Assembly: GCF_001423965.1 (NCBI RefSeq)
Contig: NZ_LMPV01000006.1
Coordinates: 124,001 to 188,000, forward strand
Origin: Exiguobacterium sp. Leaf196
GTDB lineage: Bacteria > Bacillota > Bacilli > Exiguobacteriales > Exiguobacteriaceae
Direction: 5' to 3'
DNA: 64,000 bases
The stretch's first letter is position 1; each line of letters begins with the position of its first letter. Both the position numbers and the translations under genes were made by a program. Shown here in pieces: positions 17,189 to 25,362 of the stretch. The notes beneath the pieces are model-generated. The model was not told where the DNA came from and did not search any database. It saw only the letters and a program-made list of their open reading frames with translations.

Positions 17189-18262
17189 TTATTTAAGTGA
17201 CGCTTCGTACTCTTTATACTCGTCGTCAGTCGATGGAACTTTAATGTCACCATCGATGATTTGTTTTTTGTACTCTTCGACTTTGTCGAGTGCTTCTTTT
17301 GAGACGTTGTCTTTTGAAGGAGCGATATCGACACCGCCGTCTTTTAGACCGAACTCAACGACTTTACCTGCTGGGAAGTTGCCGTCCTTCGTGTCTTTCG
17401 CGACTTGCTCTACTGCTGTATCCACACGTTTGACCATTGATGTCAATGTGACGTTTTCTGGCATACCTTCTTCGACTTGGTCACGGTCTACACCGATAAC
17501 CCAAACATCTTCACCGTTCTTTTTACGGTTTTTCGCTTCTGTGAATACCCCTTGTCCAGTACCACCAGCTGCGTGATAGATGACGTCGACTTTTTTACCG
17601 TACATACCTGAAGCGATTGCTTGTCCTTTTTCAGCAGCGTTGAAATCTTCTGCGTATTGAATTTCGATTTCCGCTTTCGGGTTAGCCGCTTTAACGCCTG
17701 CTTTAAATCCGCTTTCGAACTTTTTGATCAAGTCCGAGTTGACACCACCGACAAATCCAACTTTATCCGTTTTCGTCGTTAGACCTGCAACGACACCAAC
17801 GAGGAACGAACCTTCGTTTTCTTTGAAGACGATTGAAGCGACGTTTGGTTTATCGACGACTTGGTCAACGAGTGCGAAGTTGTTCTTTTTGAACTGATCC
17901 GCTACTTTACCGATATCTTCAGCCATCAAGAAACCAATCCCGAGAATTAAGTCGTATTTTGCACGTGCTAATTGCTGAAGGTTCGGTTGATAGTCTGATT
18001 GTTTTGCAGATTGGAGATATTTATAGCCAGTACCTTCTTTTAAGTCATTGTCTTTCCCGAACTTTTGGATACCTTCCCAAGCAGATTGGTTGAATGATTT
18101 ATCATCCACGCCGCCTGTATCTGTAACCATACCTACTTTAAAGCCTTCTGATTTGCTGCCGCTACCTGAATCTTTCGAATCGTCGTTGCCACCACATGCT
18201 GCAAGGACGGAACTCATTGCTAAACCTGTTGCTGCTAATGCGAGAAGTGACTTCTTTTTCAT
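17189..18262 (-). CDS. nupN: Bmp/PnrA-family nucleoside-binding lipoprotein (NupN type)
   Basis: Extracellular binding lipoprotein of the nucleoside importer. It has 357 residues from the ATG at 18260-18262 (AGGGG upstream). A lysine-rich signal peptide ends in the lipobox LAAC, giving a lipid-anchored cysteine at about residue 22. The mature part has the Bmp signatures GMVTDTGGVDDKSFNQSAWEG and AAGGTGQGVFTEAKNRKK. A longer frame to 18292 would place extra residues before the signal peptide and is rejected. It is a close paralogue of the lipoprotein at 19335-20348. The importer ATPase and permeases follow it. Confidence 0.9.
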   Translation of the reverse strand: MKKKSLLALAATGLAMSSVLAACGGNDDSKDSGSGSKSEGFKVGMVTDTGGVDDKSFNQSAWEGIQKFGKDNDLKEGTGYKYLQSAKQSDYQPNLQQLARAKYDLILGIGFLMAEDIGKVADQFKKNNFALVDQVVDKPNVASIVFKENEGSFLVGVVAGLTTKTDKVGFVGGVNSDLIKKFESGFKAGVKAANPKAEIEIQYAEDFNAAEKGQAIASGMYGKKVDVIYHAAGGTGQGVFTEAKNRKKNGEDVWVIGVDRDQVEEGMPENVTLTSMVKRVDTAVEQVAKDTKDGNFPAGKVVEFGLKDGGVDIAPSKDNVSKEALDKVEEYKKQIIDGDIKVPSTDDEYKEYEASLK

Positions 18263-18305
18263 CTGGAAAAATCCCCTTTCGAATATGGTCATACAAAGTT
18301 CAAGA

Positions 18306-18348
18306 CTACGTCTAGCACCTGAGGCTGGCGATGAGGAGCGTTACGTAG
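18306..18348 (-). other. Structured leader candidate ahead of nupN
   Basis: On the minus strand CTACGT pairs with ACGTAG, and inside it GCtCCT pairs with AGGtGC with one T-T mismatch, around a loop of about 13 bases. No T-run follows, so it is not a terminator. I do not recognise a known riboswitch. Confidence 0.35.
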
Positions 18349-18356
18349 GTTTTGAC

Positions 18357-18370
18357 GGGAAGCGCTTTCA
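18357..18370. promoter_or_regulatory. cre-like site upstream of nupN
   Basis: GGGAAGCGCTTTCA agrees with TGWNANCGNTNWCA at 12 of 14 positions, including the AnCG and TnWCA core. It lies about 95 bp before the nupN start and just after the regulator gene. Confidence 0.4.
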
Positions 18371-18392
18371 GTATTCATCCTAAAACAATGGC

Positions 18393-19112
18393 TCACACAC
18401 GTTTACGGATGACGTGGAAATCGAACTTATCTGCTCGGAAATAGTTCGCTGAAAAAAGAACGGAACGGTCGAGCTCATCATAATGCGTCTGACGCAAAGC
18501 GAGCAGAGGTTGGTCCGTATGTAATTGTTCAGCGATTTTCGGATCAATACGCGGCTCGATATGCGTCACAGCATGTGTGACACGTCGTCCGAGTTCTTTT
18601 TCTAAAGCATCAAACAATGATGTCGAAGAGGTGAACTGCTCTTCATTTTTAATATAATGGCTTGGAATCTTATCGATACAATAGACGACAGGAACATCTC
18701 CTGCGAGTCGGATTCGTTCGATTCGATATACCAATTCATCCGGACCAAGTTGAAAGCGTTCTCGGTCGCGCTCAGTCGGTTGGACCATCTCGGATGATAG
18801 CACTTCTGAGGTCGGAATCATGCCTGCGCGCGCGATCATCTCTGTCACGCTGTATAACTCCTCGATACCAGAAGTAAACGGTGGTCTTGCATTGATAAAC
18901 GTACCGACACCGTGTTTACGGATGACAATGTTCTCATCTTCAAGAATTCGTAATGCCTCTCGAAGAGTAGCTCGACTGACGCCAAGTTGCTTTGAAAGTT
19001 CAAACTCTGAAGGGAGCTTCTCGCCTTCCTTGTAAACGCCGTCATCGATGTCTGACTTGATTTTTTCAATCACACGTAAATAAAGCAAACGATGATCTAG
19101 TTTAATCGACAT
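18393..19112 (-). CDS. GntR-family (HutC/UTRA) transcriptional regulator, YmfC-like
   Basis: Likely local repressor of nucleoside uptake. The 239-residue protein has an N-terminal winged helix (about 10-75, KLPSEFELSKQLGVSRATLREAL is the helix-turn-helix). It also has a C-terminal UTRA ligand domain (about 85-235). The start at 19110-19112 follows AGGATGGAG, and the longer frame to 19214 is rejected because it runs through the promoter. B. subtilis places a GntR gene (ymfC) after spoIIIE too. TCAGAC-type palindromes flank its own promoter and that of the neighbouring Bmp gene. No terminator separates it from nupN, so it may be co-transcribed with the transporter. The effector is unknown. Confidence 0.85.
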   Translation of the reverse strand: MSIKLDHRLLYLRVIEKIKSDIDDGVYKEGEKLPSEFELSKQLGVSRATLREALRILEDENIVIRKHGVGTFINARPPFTSGIEELYSVTEMIARAGMIPTSEVLSSEMVQPTERDRERFQLGPDELVYRIERIRLAGDVPVVYCIDKIPSHYIKNEEQFTSSTSLFDALEKELGRRVTHAVTHIEPRIDPKIAEQLHTDQPLLALRQTHYDELDRSVLFSANYFRADKFDFHVIRKRV

Positions 19113-19149
19113 GACGCATCTCCATCCTCTATCTAGTTGTAACCAGTGC

Positions 19150-19161
19150 TCAGACTTCTGA
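19150..19161. promoter_or_regulatory. GntR operator candidate O1 (regulator gene leader)
   Basis: TCAGACTTCTGA has perfect 5-bp arms (TCAGA/TCTGA). It lies about 25 bp downstream of the regulator promoter's -10, a position suited to autorepression. Confidence 0.55.
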
Positions 19162-19185
19162 CGTATGAGAACTCCAGCCAAGATA

Positions 19186-19214
19186 AGTATATGACGCTTA
19201 ACACAATCCTGCAA
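19186..19214 (-). promoter_or_regulatory. Sigma-A-type promoter of the GntR gene
   Basis: TTGCAG (19209-19214) and TATACT (19186-19191) on the minus strand are separated by exactly 17 bp. Confidence 0.68.
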
Positions 19215-19231
19215 TCATTTTGTAACAGGTT

Positions 19232-19246
19232 AGAAGTCTGACTTCT
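19232..19246. promoter_or_regulatory. GntR operator candidate O2 (upstream of the regulator promoter)
   Basis: AGAAGTC-T-GACTTCT is a perfect 7-bp inverted repeat around one base. It contains the same TCAGACTTCT core as O1 in the opposite sense. It lies about 20 bp upstream of the -35. Confidence 0.5.
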
Positions 19247-19295
19247 GGCGCTTTTGTAACCCTTTTCATAACGTAATCAATAATGGAAGAAAATA

Positions 19296-19318
19296 GGGCA
19301 TTCTACCTAAGAATGCCC
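19296..19318 (-). terminator. Terminator after the second Bmp lipoprotein gene
   Basis: GGGCATTC pairs with GAATGCCC, followed by TATTTTC on the minus strand. Confidence 0.8.
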
Positions 19319-19334
19319 TTTATCTTTTCAACGC

Positions 19335-20348
19335 TTATTGCTCAGGTACTTCGATTTCCCCTGAAACGACAGCCGCTTTTGCTTTCTCAAGCGCAGTCAT
19401 CGTCTTCTTCGAGATTTTTTCAGATGGGACGATATCAACGCCGTCTTCCTTCAGACCATAACGAACCGTTTTACCACCTTCGAGTTTTCCATCTTTCGCT
19501 GCGTTAGCTGTATCTTCAACTGCGCGGTCGACACGTTTGATGACCGATGTTAACGTCACGTCTTCCGGCATACCTTCTTCTTTTTGATCACGGTCGACAC
19601 CGATGACCGATACATCTTCTCCATTTTTCTTACGGTTCTTCGCTTCTGTGAAGACACCATTTCCTGTACCGCCTGCTGCTGGGAAGATGATATCCGCTCC
19701 TTTACCGTACATGCCGGCTGCGATGGCTTGACCTTTTTCAGGTGCTGCGAAGTCCTCTGCGTACTGAACATCGATTTTGATTTTTGGATTGACGGATTTC
19801 GCTCCAGCTTCGAAACCAGCTCGGAACCGCTCGATGACGTCCATTTTCATGCCACCGACGAAACCGATGTGATCTTTTTTCGTCTCCATAGCAGCAACGA
19901 TCCCTGCAAGATACGCCCCTTCATTTTCCTTAAATGTGATCGATGTGACGTTTTTCCCTTCAACGACATTATCAACGATTGCAAATTGTGTATCCTTGAA
20001 TTGATCTGCTACGGTTTTAACATCTTCATTGAATGTATTCCCGATACCGAAAACGAGATCTTCTCCACCACGTGCAAGACGTGACAAGTTCGGTTGATAA
20101 TCTTGTTGTGATTTAGACTGTAAATAAGAGAACCCTTCATTTTGCTTGAGTTTGTTATCTTTACCGTACGCTTGCAGACCTTCCCAAGCTGATTGGTTGA
20201 ACGATTTATCATCGATTCCACCTTTATCCGCTACCATAGCGACAGAGAACTGATCTTTTTGGTCAGCTTTCTCACCTGAACCGCCGCAGGCTGCAAGTCC
20301 AACTGTTGCTACTGACATCATCGATACGATTACCTGTTTTTTCTTCAT
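19335..20348 (-). CDS. Second Bmp/PnrA-family nucleoside-binding lipoprotein
   Basis: A 337-residue stand-alone binding lipoprotein. The signal peptide ends in the lipobox LAAC. The mature domain repeats the family landmarks GIDDKSFNQSAWEGLQAYGKDN and EAKNRKKNGEDVSVIGVDRDQ, which it shares almost word for word with NupN. The start is the ATG at 20346-20348, placed behind GAGGAG at good spacing. It is flanked by terminators and has its own promoter, two GntR operator candidates and two cre-like sites. It probably feeds the same NupOPQ importer with a different nucleoside range. That is inference from the missing transporter genes beside it. Confidence 0.87.
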   Translation of the reverse strand: MKKKQVIVSMMSVATVGLAACGGSGEKADQKDQFSVAMVADKGGIDDKSFNQSAWEGLQAYGKDNKLKQNEGFSYLQSKSQQDYQPNLSRLARGGEDLVFGIGNTFNEDVKTVADQFKDTQFAIVDNVVEGKNVTSITFKENEGAYLAGIVAAMETKKDHIGFVGGMKMDVIERFRAGFEAGAKSVNPKIKIDVQYAEDFAAPEKGQAIAAGMYGKGADIIFPAAGGTGNGVFTEAKNRKKNGEDVSVIGVDRDQKEEGMPEDVTLTSVIKRVDRAVEDTANAAKDGKLEGGKTVRYGLKEDGVDIVPSEKISKKTMTALEKAKAAVVSGEIEVPEQ

Positions 20349-20371
20349 ATCATCCATCTCCTCTGCATTTA

Positions 20372-20385
20372 TGAGAGCGCTTTCA
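20372..20385. promoter_or_regulatory. Perfect cre consensus in the leader of the second Bmp gene
   Basis: TGAGAGCGCTTTCA matches all positions of TGWNANCGNTNWCA. It lies downstream of the promoter and 24 bp before the start codon, the position of a CcpA roadblock. Confidence 0.65.
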
Positions 20386-20437
20386 TTATCTATTTGTGAA
20401 AAAGTCGCTCCCAGCCCTCATGTTGAAGGTCGGTCAC

Positions 20438-20449
20438 TCATATGTCTGA
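20438..20449. promoter_or_regulatory. GntR operator candidate O3, abutting the -10
   Basis: On the minus strand TCAGACATATGA, extended to CTCA/TGAG arms, touches the -10 box. It differs from the TCAGACnTnTGA pattern by one position. Confidence 0.45.
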
Positions 20450-20477
20450 GTATGCCAAAAAAAATATTGAAAATCAA
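20449..20477 (-). promoter_or_regulatory. Promoter of the second Bmp gene
   Basis: TTGATT (20472-20477) and CATACT (20449-20454) on the minus strand are 17 bp apart. Operator candidates adjoin both ends. Confidence 0.5.
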
Positions 20478-20488
20478 CAGACGTCTGA
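20477..20488. promoter_or_regulatory. GntR operator candidate O4, abutting the -35
   Basis: ACAGACGTCTGA is an 8-bp palindrome AGACGTCT extended to CAGACGTCTG, and fits TCAGACnTCTGA with one end base changed. Confidence 0.5.
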
Positions 20489-20500
20489 CAACTATTTTCA

Positions 20501-20514
20501 TGAAAGCGATTTTA
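20501..20514. promoter_or_regulatory. Second cre-like site upstream of the Bmp promoter
   Basis: TGAAAGCGATTTTA fits the cre consensus at 13 of 14 positions, with T for C at position 13. Confidence 0.4.
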
Positions 20515-20635
20515 TTTTATTTTTGTCTTTTTTCCTTCCTTTCATTTCTAATTTTCTCATCTCATATACGACTCCTGTATCATTTTTTTGAGCACATTAT
20601 ACGCTCATCCATATATATCCATTATTTTAATAAAA

Positions 20636-20663
20636 AAGAATCACGGTGGATACCGTGATTCTT
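20636..20663 (-). terminator. Terminator after spoIIIE/ftsK
   Basis: A perfect 12-bp stem, AAGAATCACGGT with ACCGTGATTCTT, loop GGAT, followed by TTTTATTA on the minus strand. Confidence 0.92.
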
Positions 20664-20665
20664 GA

Positions 20666-22813
20666 TTAACGTCCCATGACGCGGCGTGGTTTTGATCCTT
20701 CAGAAGGACCAATCAGACCATTTTCTTCTAGAGCATCAATCAACCGGGCAGCTCGGTTGTAGCCGATACGATACTTTCGTTGAATCATCGACGTCGATGC
20801 CGTCTCTTGGGTCAGAATGAACTGGACGACCTCATCATAGAGTGAGTCATCGACCTCTGTTTCACCTTCAGGTACATCTTTTGGAATCATCGCTTCAACA
20901 TACTGCGCTTTTTGTTGACTGATGACATGATTGACAACCTTCTCGACTTCTTCGTCTGATAAGAACGCACCTTGTACACGGACGGGTTTGTTCATGCCGT
21001 TACCGAGCAACAACATATCCCCTCGTCCAAGCAATTTATCAGCGCCTCCCGTATCAAGGATCGTCCGTGAATCCGTCGCACTCGACACACTGAAGGCGAT
21101 ACGTGACGGAATATTCGCTTTGATGACACCAGTGATGATATCAACACTTGGTCGCTGGGTCGCGATAACCATGTGAATCCCAGCTGCTCGCGCCATTTGT
21201 GCAAGTCGCATGATTGCATCTTCAACTTCGTTTGACGCGACCATCATCAAGTCGGCTAACTCATCAACGATGACGACAATATACGGTAATCGTTGATGCA
21301 CTTTTTCCTCTGCGTTCATCTTATCGATTAGTGCATTGTAGCCTTCGATGTTGCGCGCTCCGTTTTGACTGAAAATCTCATAACGACGTTCCATTTCCGA
21401 GACGACCTGTTTTAACGCCTGCGCCGCCTTTTTCGGATCGGTGACGACCGGTGCCAAAAGATGAGGAATACCGTTGTAGACGTTTAATTCGACCATTTTC
21501 GGGTCAATCATCATCAGGCGGACTTCATCCGGTCGAGCTCGCATCAAAATTGAGACGATCATCCCGTTAATGCAGACCGATTTACCGGAACCGGTCGAAC
21601 CGGCAACTAAGACGTGTGGCATCTTATTCAGCTTTGCTGTCACCGTCTCACCAGAAATGCTTCGTCCGAGTGCGACGAGCAAACGATCATTGTCGGATTG
21701 AACGCTCTCCGCTCCTAACACTTCTCGAAGTGATACCATGGCGACTTCACGGTTTGGCACCTCGATTCCGACAGCCGCTTTACCAGGAATCGGTGCTTCG
21801 ATTCGAATATCTTTCGCCGCTAACGCAAGCGCTAAATCATCGGCGAGTCCTGTGATCCGACTAAGCTTGATACCTTGTTTTGGTTCAATCTCATACTTCG
21901 TGACACTTGGTCCGAGATGAATCTTCAACACTTTCGCTCCGATCCCGAACGATTTTAAGGTCGCAATCAATTTCGTCGCATTATCCTTTAGTCGCTTATT
22001 CTCACCCGATAAGTCTTTGGACGTCGGCTCTGCTAATAAATCAAGCGACGGCAATTGATATCCGTCCGGTGTCTCCGTCATCGTCAGTGGTCCTTGTGTC
22101 TCCGCTGCTTGCGGTTCAACGTGATCCGTAAAGCCGATAATTGGAACGTCTTGAATGTTGACCGAAGGATCCTCTGCTTCTTGCTCTGTTTCGATTGGTT
22201 CCTCAACAGTTGCTGGTCGCAACGTCTTTGCTTTTTTCTCGCGGACCGGTTTCGGTGTCAGGTCTTTTTCGATCCGAGGACGAGGTGTCCGTTCACGATT
22301 ACGAAATTCTTCTGCGCGTTCCCGCAGTCCAAGCCATAGCTCTCCATAAAACGAAGGGTGTAGTAGATGAACAGCTGCGCCGATGAAGAACAGACCAATC
22401 AAGAAGGCACCGCTACTTGAAATGTAATATGCTGCGTTTTGATAGAGCCATCCATTGAGAATACCACGCGGTGCTCCGAGCATTAGATCAATCCAGACGA
22501 CTGAACCCATTAGTAGCATCGACCATGCCCATTTCTGAGCCCGTGACGCGTTCGATAGTAGCAAGAGTAGCACGGCACCTATCCCGCCGTATAATAAGGA
22601 ACCGAACTGACCGATTAATCGTTCTCCTCCATCAGCTAGCGTCAGTCCGACTTTCCCGAATTCCCCAAATGCGAGAACGAAGGCAAGTAGTGAAACGATT
22701 GCGATGATGGTCGCATATGTACGATACGCAATCGGCTGACGTTGTTTCTTCGCTGCCGGTCGTTTCCGTGGCGGCGTTTTTTTTCGTACGGTTTTTCGTT
22801 TCGTCGTCGCCAT
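20666..22813 (-). CDS. spoIIIE: DNA translocase SpoIIIE/FtsK
   Basis: Membrane-anchored motor that pumps chromosomal DNA through the division septum. The 715 residues begin with a basic tail ([15 protein letters not shown]), then about four membrane helices to residue 160. A charged linker (170-250) and the RecA-like motor follow, with Walker [14 protein letters not shown] and Walker [15 protein letters not shown]. It ends with a winged-helix gamma domain (about 650-710, [29 protein letters not shown]) that reads chromosome polarity sequences. Position between rnjB and a GntR gene matches B. subtilis spoIIIE. With no sporulation genes around, a vegetative FtsK role in chromosome clearance is more likely. 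Confidence 0.94.
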   Translation of the reverse strand: MATTKRKTVRKKTPPRKRPAAKKQRQPIAYRTYATIIAIVSLLAFVLAFGEFGKVGLTLADGGERLIGQFGSLLYGGIGAVLLLLLSNASRAQKWAWSMLLMGSVVWIDLMLGAPRGILNGWLYQNAAYYISSSGAFLIGLFFIGAAVHLLHPSFYGELWLGLRERAEEFRNRERTPRPRIEKDLTPKPVREKKAKTLRPATVEEPIETEQEAEDPSVNIQDVPIIGFTDHVEPQAAETQGPLTMTETPDGYQLPSLDLLAEPTSKDLSGENKRLKDNATKLIATLKSFGIGAKVLKIHLGPSVTKYEIEPKQGIKLSRITGLADDLALALAAKDIRIEAPIPGKAAVGIEVPNREVAMVSLREVLGAESVQSDNDRLLVALGRSISGETVTAKLNKMPHVLVAGSTGSGKSVCINGMIVSILMRARPDEVRLMMIDPKMVELNVYNGIPHLLAPVVTDPKKAAQALKQVVSEMERRYEIFSQNGARNIEGYNALIDKMNAEEKVHQRLPYIVVIVDELADLMMVASNEVEDAIMRLAQMARAAGIHMVIATQRPSVDIITGVIKANIPSRIAFSVSSATDSRTILDTGGADKLLGRGDMLLLGNGMNKPVRVQGAFLSDEEVEKVVNHVISQQKAQYVEAMIPKDVPEGETEVDDSLYDEVVQFILTQETASTSMIQRKYRIGYNRAARLIDALEENGLIGPSEGSKPRRVMGR

Positions 22814-22837
22814 ACGTCATCCCTCCTGATAAAAAAA

Positions 22838-22873
22838 CGGCTCAGTGGACCAGGTATTGGTCAATCTGAGCCG
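22838..22873 (-). terminator. Terminator-like hairpin between rnjB and spoIIIE
   Basis: CGGCTCAG..GACCA pairs with TGGTC..CTGAGCCG, followed by TTTTTTT on the minus strand. It ends 25 bases before the spoIIIE start, leaving no room for a separate promoter. Confidence 0.88.
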
Positions 22874-22881
22874 CTCGTTTG

Positions 22882-24546
22882 TTAAATCTCCATGATGATT
22901 GGAAGAATCATCGGGCGGCGTTTCGTCTGTTCATAGAGATAAGCACTGAGTTTATCTCGAATCAACGACTTCATCTCCGTCCAATCCAATTCTCCGTTTA
23001 ATTTACCTTGTAGTTGTTTCGCGACGATTCGGTTCGCTTCATTGATCATATCTTCTGATTCACGCATATAGACGAATCCGCGAGAAATGATTTCGGGTCC
23101 CGAGACGATCGTTTTGTTTTTTCGGCTAATCGTAATGACACAGAGGACGACACCATCTTGTGACAACAAGCGACGATCACGAAGGACGATGTTTCCGACA
23201 TCACCAACACCGATTCCGTCGATCAAGACGTTTCCGGCGTTCACTTTGCGTGACATCCGTGCTTTACGCTTCTCAAACTCAACGACATCTCCATTCTCGA
23301 TGATGAAGATATTGTTCGCATTGACGCCAACCGTCTGTGCGAGACGACTGTGTGCCTTTTGCATCCGGAATTCTCCGTGAATCGGTAGGAAGAATTTCGG
23401 TTTGATCAAGTTGAGCATCAGCTTCAGATCTTCCGCATGACCGTGACCGGAAACGTGTACTTTCCGTTGGTTGTAGATAACATTCGCACCCGCACGGAAT
23501 AAGAGATCGATCGTTTTCGAAACCGACTTCTCGTTACCTGGAATTGGGGAAGCCGCGACGACAACCGTATCATTCAAGCGAATATTGACTTGCTTGTGTG
23601 CGTTACGTGCCATTCGTGTCAAGGCTGCCATTGGCTCACCTTGAGATCCTGTCGTCAAGATGACGACTTGGTTATCATCGAGGCGATTGATGTCAGATAG
23701 ATCAATCAATGTTTTCTGCTTGAAGCGTAAGTAATTCAAACGCTGTGCCACTTCAACGTTGTTGACCATGCTACGACCGACGACCGCTACTTTTCGATTG
23801 TTCGCTTCTGCTGCTGCAAACACTTGTTGTAGACGATGAATGTTCGAAGCGAATGAAGCTACAATCACACGACCCGGTGCTTCATAAATGACGTCGTTCA
23901 ATTCAGAACCGACAATCGATTCTGACCCAGACATCCCTGGTCGCTCTGCATTCGTCGAGTCAGACAGCAAGCACAGTACGCCCCGTTGACCAATCGCTGC
24001 AATTTTCCCGAAGTCTGCTTGTTTTCCATCGACTGGTGTGTAATCGAACTTGAAATCCCCCGTATGAACGATGGCACCTTGAGACGTTTGAATACAAACC
24101 CCAACTGCATCCGGAATCGAGTGGTTGACCCGGAAGAACGTAATAAAATGACCTGCAACGGTTAATTTCGTCTTGGCATCAATTGGACGAAGATCTGCCT
24201 TTTTCAATAAACCGGCTTCTTTTAATTTGTGTTCAATCAAACCGAGCGTCAAACGTGTTCCGTAAACAGGTACCTTCAAGTCACGCAAGACGTAACTGAG
24301 TGCCCCGATATGATCCTCGTGACCATGGGTAATGAAAATCCCTTGAATCCGCTCTTTGTTTTCTTTTAAATAACTGATGTCTGGAATGACTTTATCGATT
24401 CCAAGCATCTCATCTCCTGGGAACATTAACCCGGCATCGATGACGAAGATGTCCTCGTCGAGTTCGACGACGTACATGTTCTTACCGATCTCACCGGCGC
24501 CACCAAGAGCAAAGACGCTTACTTTTTCCGTCTTCTTCTTTGACAC
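22882..24546 (-). CDS. rnjB: Ribonuclease J (RnjB position)
   Basis: Metallo-beta-lactamase ribonuclease with endo- and 5'-3' exonuclease action in mRNA turnover. The 554 residues show the beta-CASP fold: metal motif HGHEDHIG (about 75-82), HTGDFKFD, the beta-CASP insert with SDSTNAERPG and GSQGEPMAALTRMA, and the late HVSGHGHAEDLKLML. A C-terminal dimerisation domain follows. All the catalytic histidines and aspartates are present, so it could be an active RNase J. Location next to spoIIIE corresponds to RnjB (J2) of Bacillus, not RnjA. The start is GTG (24544-24546) behind AGGAGG. Confidence 0.92.
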   Translation of the reverse strand: MSKKKTEKVSVFALGGAGEIGKNMYVVELDEDIFVIDAGLMFPGDEMLGIDKVIPDISYLKENKERIQGIFITHGHEDHIGALSYVLRDLKVPVYGTRLTLGLIEHKLKEAGLLKKADLRPIDAKTKLTVAGHFITFFRVNHSIPDAVGVCIQTSQGAIVHTGDFKFDYTPVDGKQADFGKIAAIGQRGVLCLLSDSTNAERPGMSGSESIVGSELNDVIYEAPGRVIVASFASNIHRLQQVFAAAEANNRKVAVVGRSMVNNVEVAQRLNYLRFKQKTLIDLSDINRLDDNQVVILTTGSQGEPMAALTRMARNAHKQVNIRLNDTVVVAASPIPGNEKSVSKTIDLLFRAGANVIYNQRKVHVSGHGHAEDLKLMLNLIKPKFFLPIHGEFRMQKAHSRLAQTVGVNANNIFIIENGDVVEFEKRKARMSRKVNAGNVLIDGIGVGDVGNIVLRDRRLLSQDGVVLCVITISRKNKTIVSGPEIISRGFVYMRESEDMINEANRIVAKQLQGKLNGELDWTEMKSLIRDKLSAYLYEQTKRRPMILPIIMEI

Positions 24547-24663
24547 GACATGACCTCCTATAATTCATATTCACTTTTCGTGAGCCGTCCACTTATCACT
24601 ATCACTATTCTAGCCGAATTTTCACAATCTGCCAACAATCGGACTAGGAAATCTAAAAAAAAC

Positions 24664-24694
24664 GTCATTCCTGCCACATTACTCCAGGAATGAC
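24664..24694 (-). terminator. Terminator after the murE–femX–M15 cassette
   Basis: GTCATTCCTG pairs with CAGGAATGAC around an 11-base loop, and GTTTTTTTT follows on the minus strand. Confidence 0.92.
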
Positions 24695-24699
24695 ATTAA

Positions 24700-25362
24700 T
24701 CATGTATTCAACAAATCTTCGACTTCTTCTGTTCGTTTCGCTTTTTCCGAACGGCTTGGACGTTCACCAGCCTTCAGTTCGTCGAGCGAATACCCGAACG
24801 TCATCTCAAAATGAGGGTAATCGACGAATCGCTTCCAATCGCCTCCCCATTCAAAACCGAGTGCTTTCCCGATATCAGCGACTTCACGCCAATCACTTTT
24901 CCCTGACCGATTCCCATCATACTCAAGATCATACGAAATCTGTCCATTTACGAGTTGCACGAAATCAATTGCAAGTCCGTAGTTATGCATCGATTCACCG
25001 CCTCGTGCATTCGTGACGACTTCACCTGCCTCAGAACGCCCTTGTTCAAAAAGTGCGTTCTGTTGCTGGATCGAGCGGTACCCTTGCGTGATCTTGATAT
25101 CGATATTGTAGCAAGAATGTGCAACACGGATCAGATCCTTTGCCCCTGTCTCGACAGCTGGATGGAGACGCTTCAGGTTCGCCTCGCTTGCATTGATCAA
25201 ACGGTTTTCCCCTGCTACGTCTCGTGGGCAACTATCAATCCCGAGTTCCGGTTGGTCCATCAAAATCGTCGGCATCCGGTTCATGGATGCCGCAAGAAAC
25301 AATCCAATCGCAAACATCGTCAATAAAAATACGATCCAACCGAAGATTGTTCCCCGTTTCAT
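24700..25362 (-). CDS. Membrane-anchored M15 peptidoglycan peptidase (CwlK/VanY-like)
   Basis: A zinc peptidase that cleaves peptidoglycan stem peptides. The 220 residues begin with a membrane anchor (about 5-28), so the enzyme domain is outside the cell. Zinc-site motifs are GESMHNYGLAIDF (SxHxxGxAxD type) and VDYPHFEM. GYRSIQQQNALFEQGR supplies the substrate arginine region. The pattern is nearer to L-alanyl-D-glutamate peptidases (CwlK, phage endolysins) than to D,D-carboxypeptidases, but the bond cut is not proven. Its ATG shares one base with the femX-like stop (TGATG). Last gene of the cassette, it probably trims the same wall that MurE and the Fem enzyme build. Confidence 0.82.
   Translation of the reverse strand: MKRGTIFGWIVFLLTMFAIGLFLAASMNRMPTILMDQPELGIDSCPRDVAGENRLINASEANLKRLHPAVETGAKDLIRVAHSCYNIDIKITQGYRSIQQQNALFEQGRSEAGEVVTNARGGESMHNYGLAIDFVQLVNGQISYDLEYDGNRSGKSDWREVADIGKALGFEWGGDWKRFVDYPHFEMTFGYSLDELKAGERPSRSEKAKRTEEVEDLLNT

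Larger units (their letters stand above)
20349..20665. other. Intergenic control region of the second Bmp gene (about 317 bp)
   Basis: This gap contains, from the gene outward, a perfect cre (20372-20385), operator O3 (20438-20449), a promoter (20449-20477), operator O4 (20477-20488), a second cre-like site (20501-20514), an AT-rich stretch and the spoIIIE terminator (20636-20663). I see no gene in it. Confidence 0.7.

Noticed and set aside
18301..18316. GntR operator before nupN (AGAC...GTCT)
   Set aside because: The half-sites are spaced differently from the TCAGACnTnTGA sites and are part of the leader hairpin.
20371..20658. A 95-codon plus-strand frame in the gap between spoIIIE and the second Bmp gene
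   Set aside because: It has no ribosome binding site, runs through the promoter, operators and the spoIIIE terminator, and its hydrophobic reading reflects AT-rich DNA.
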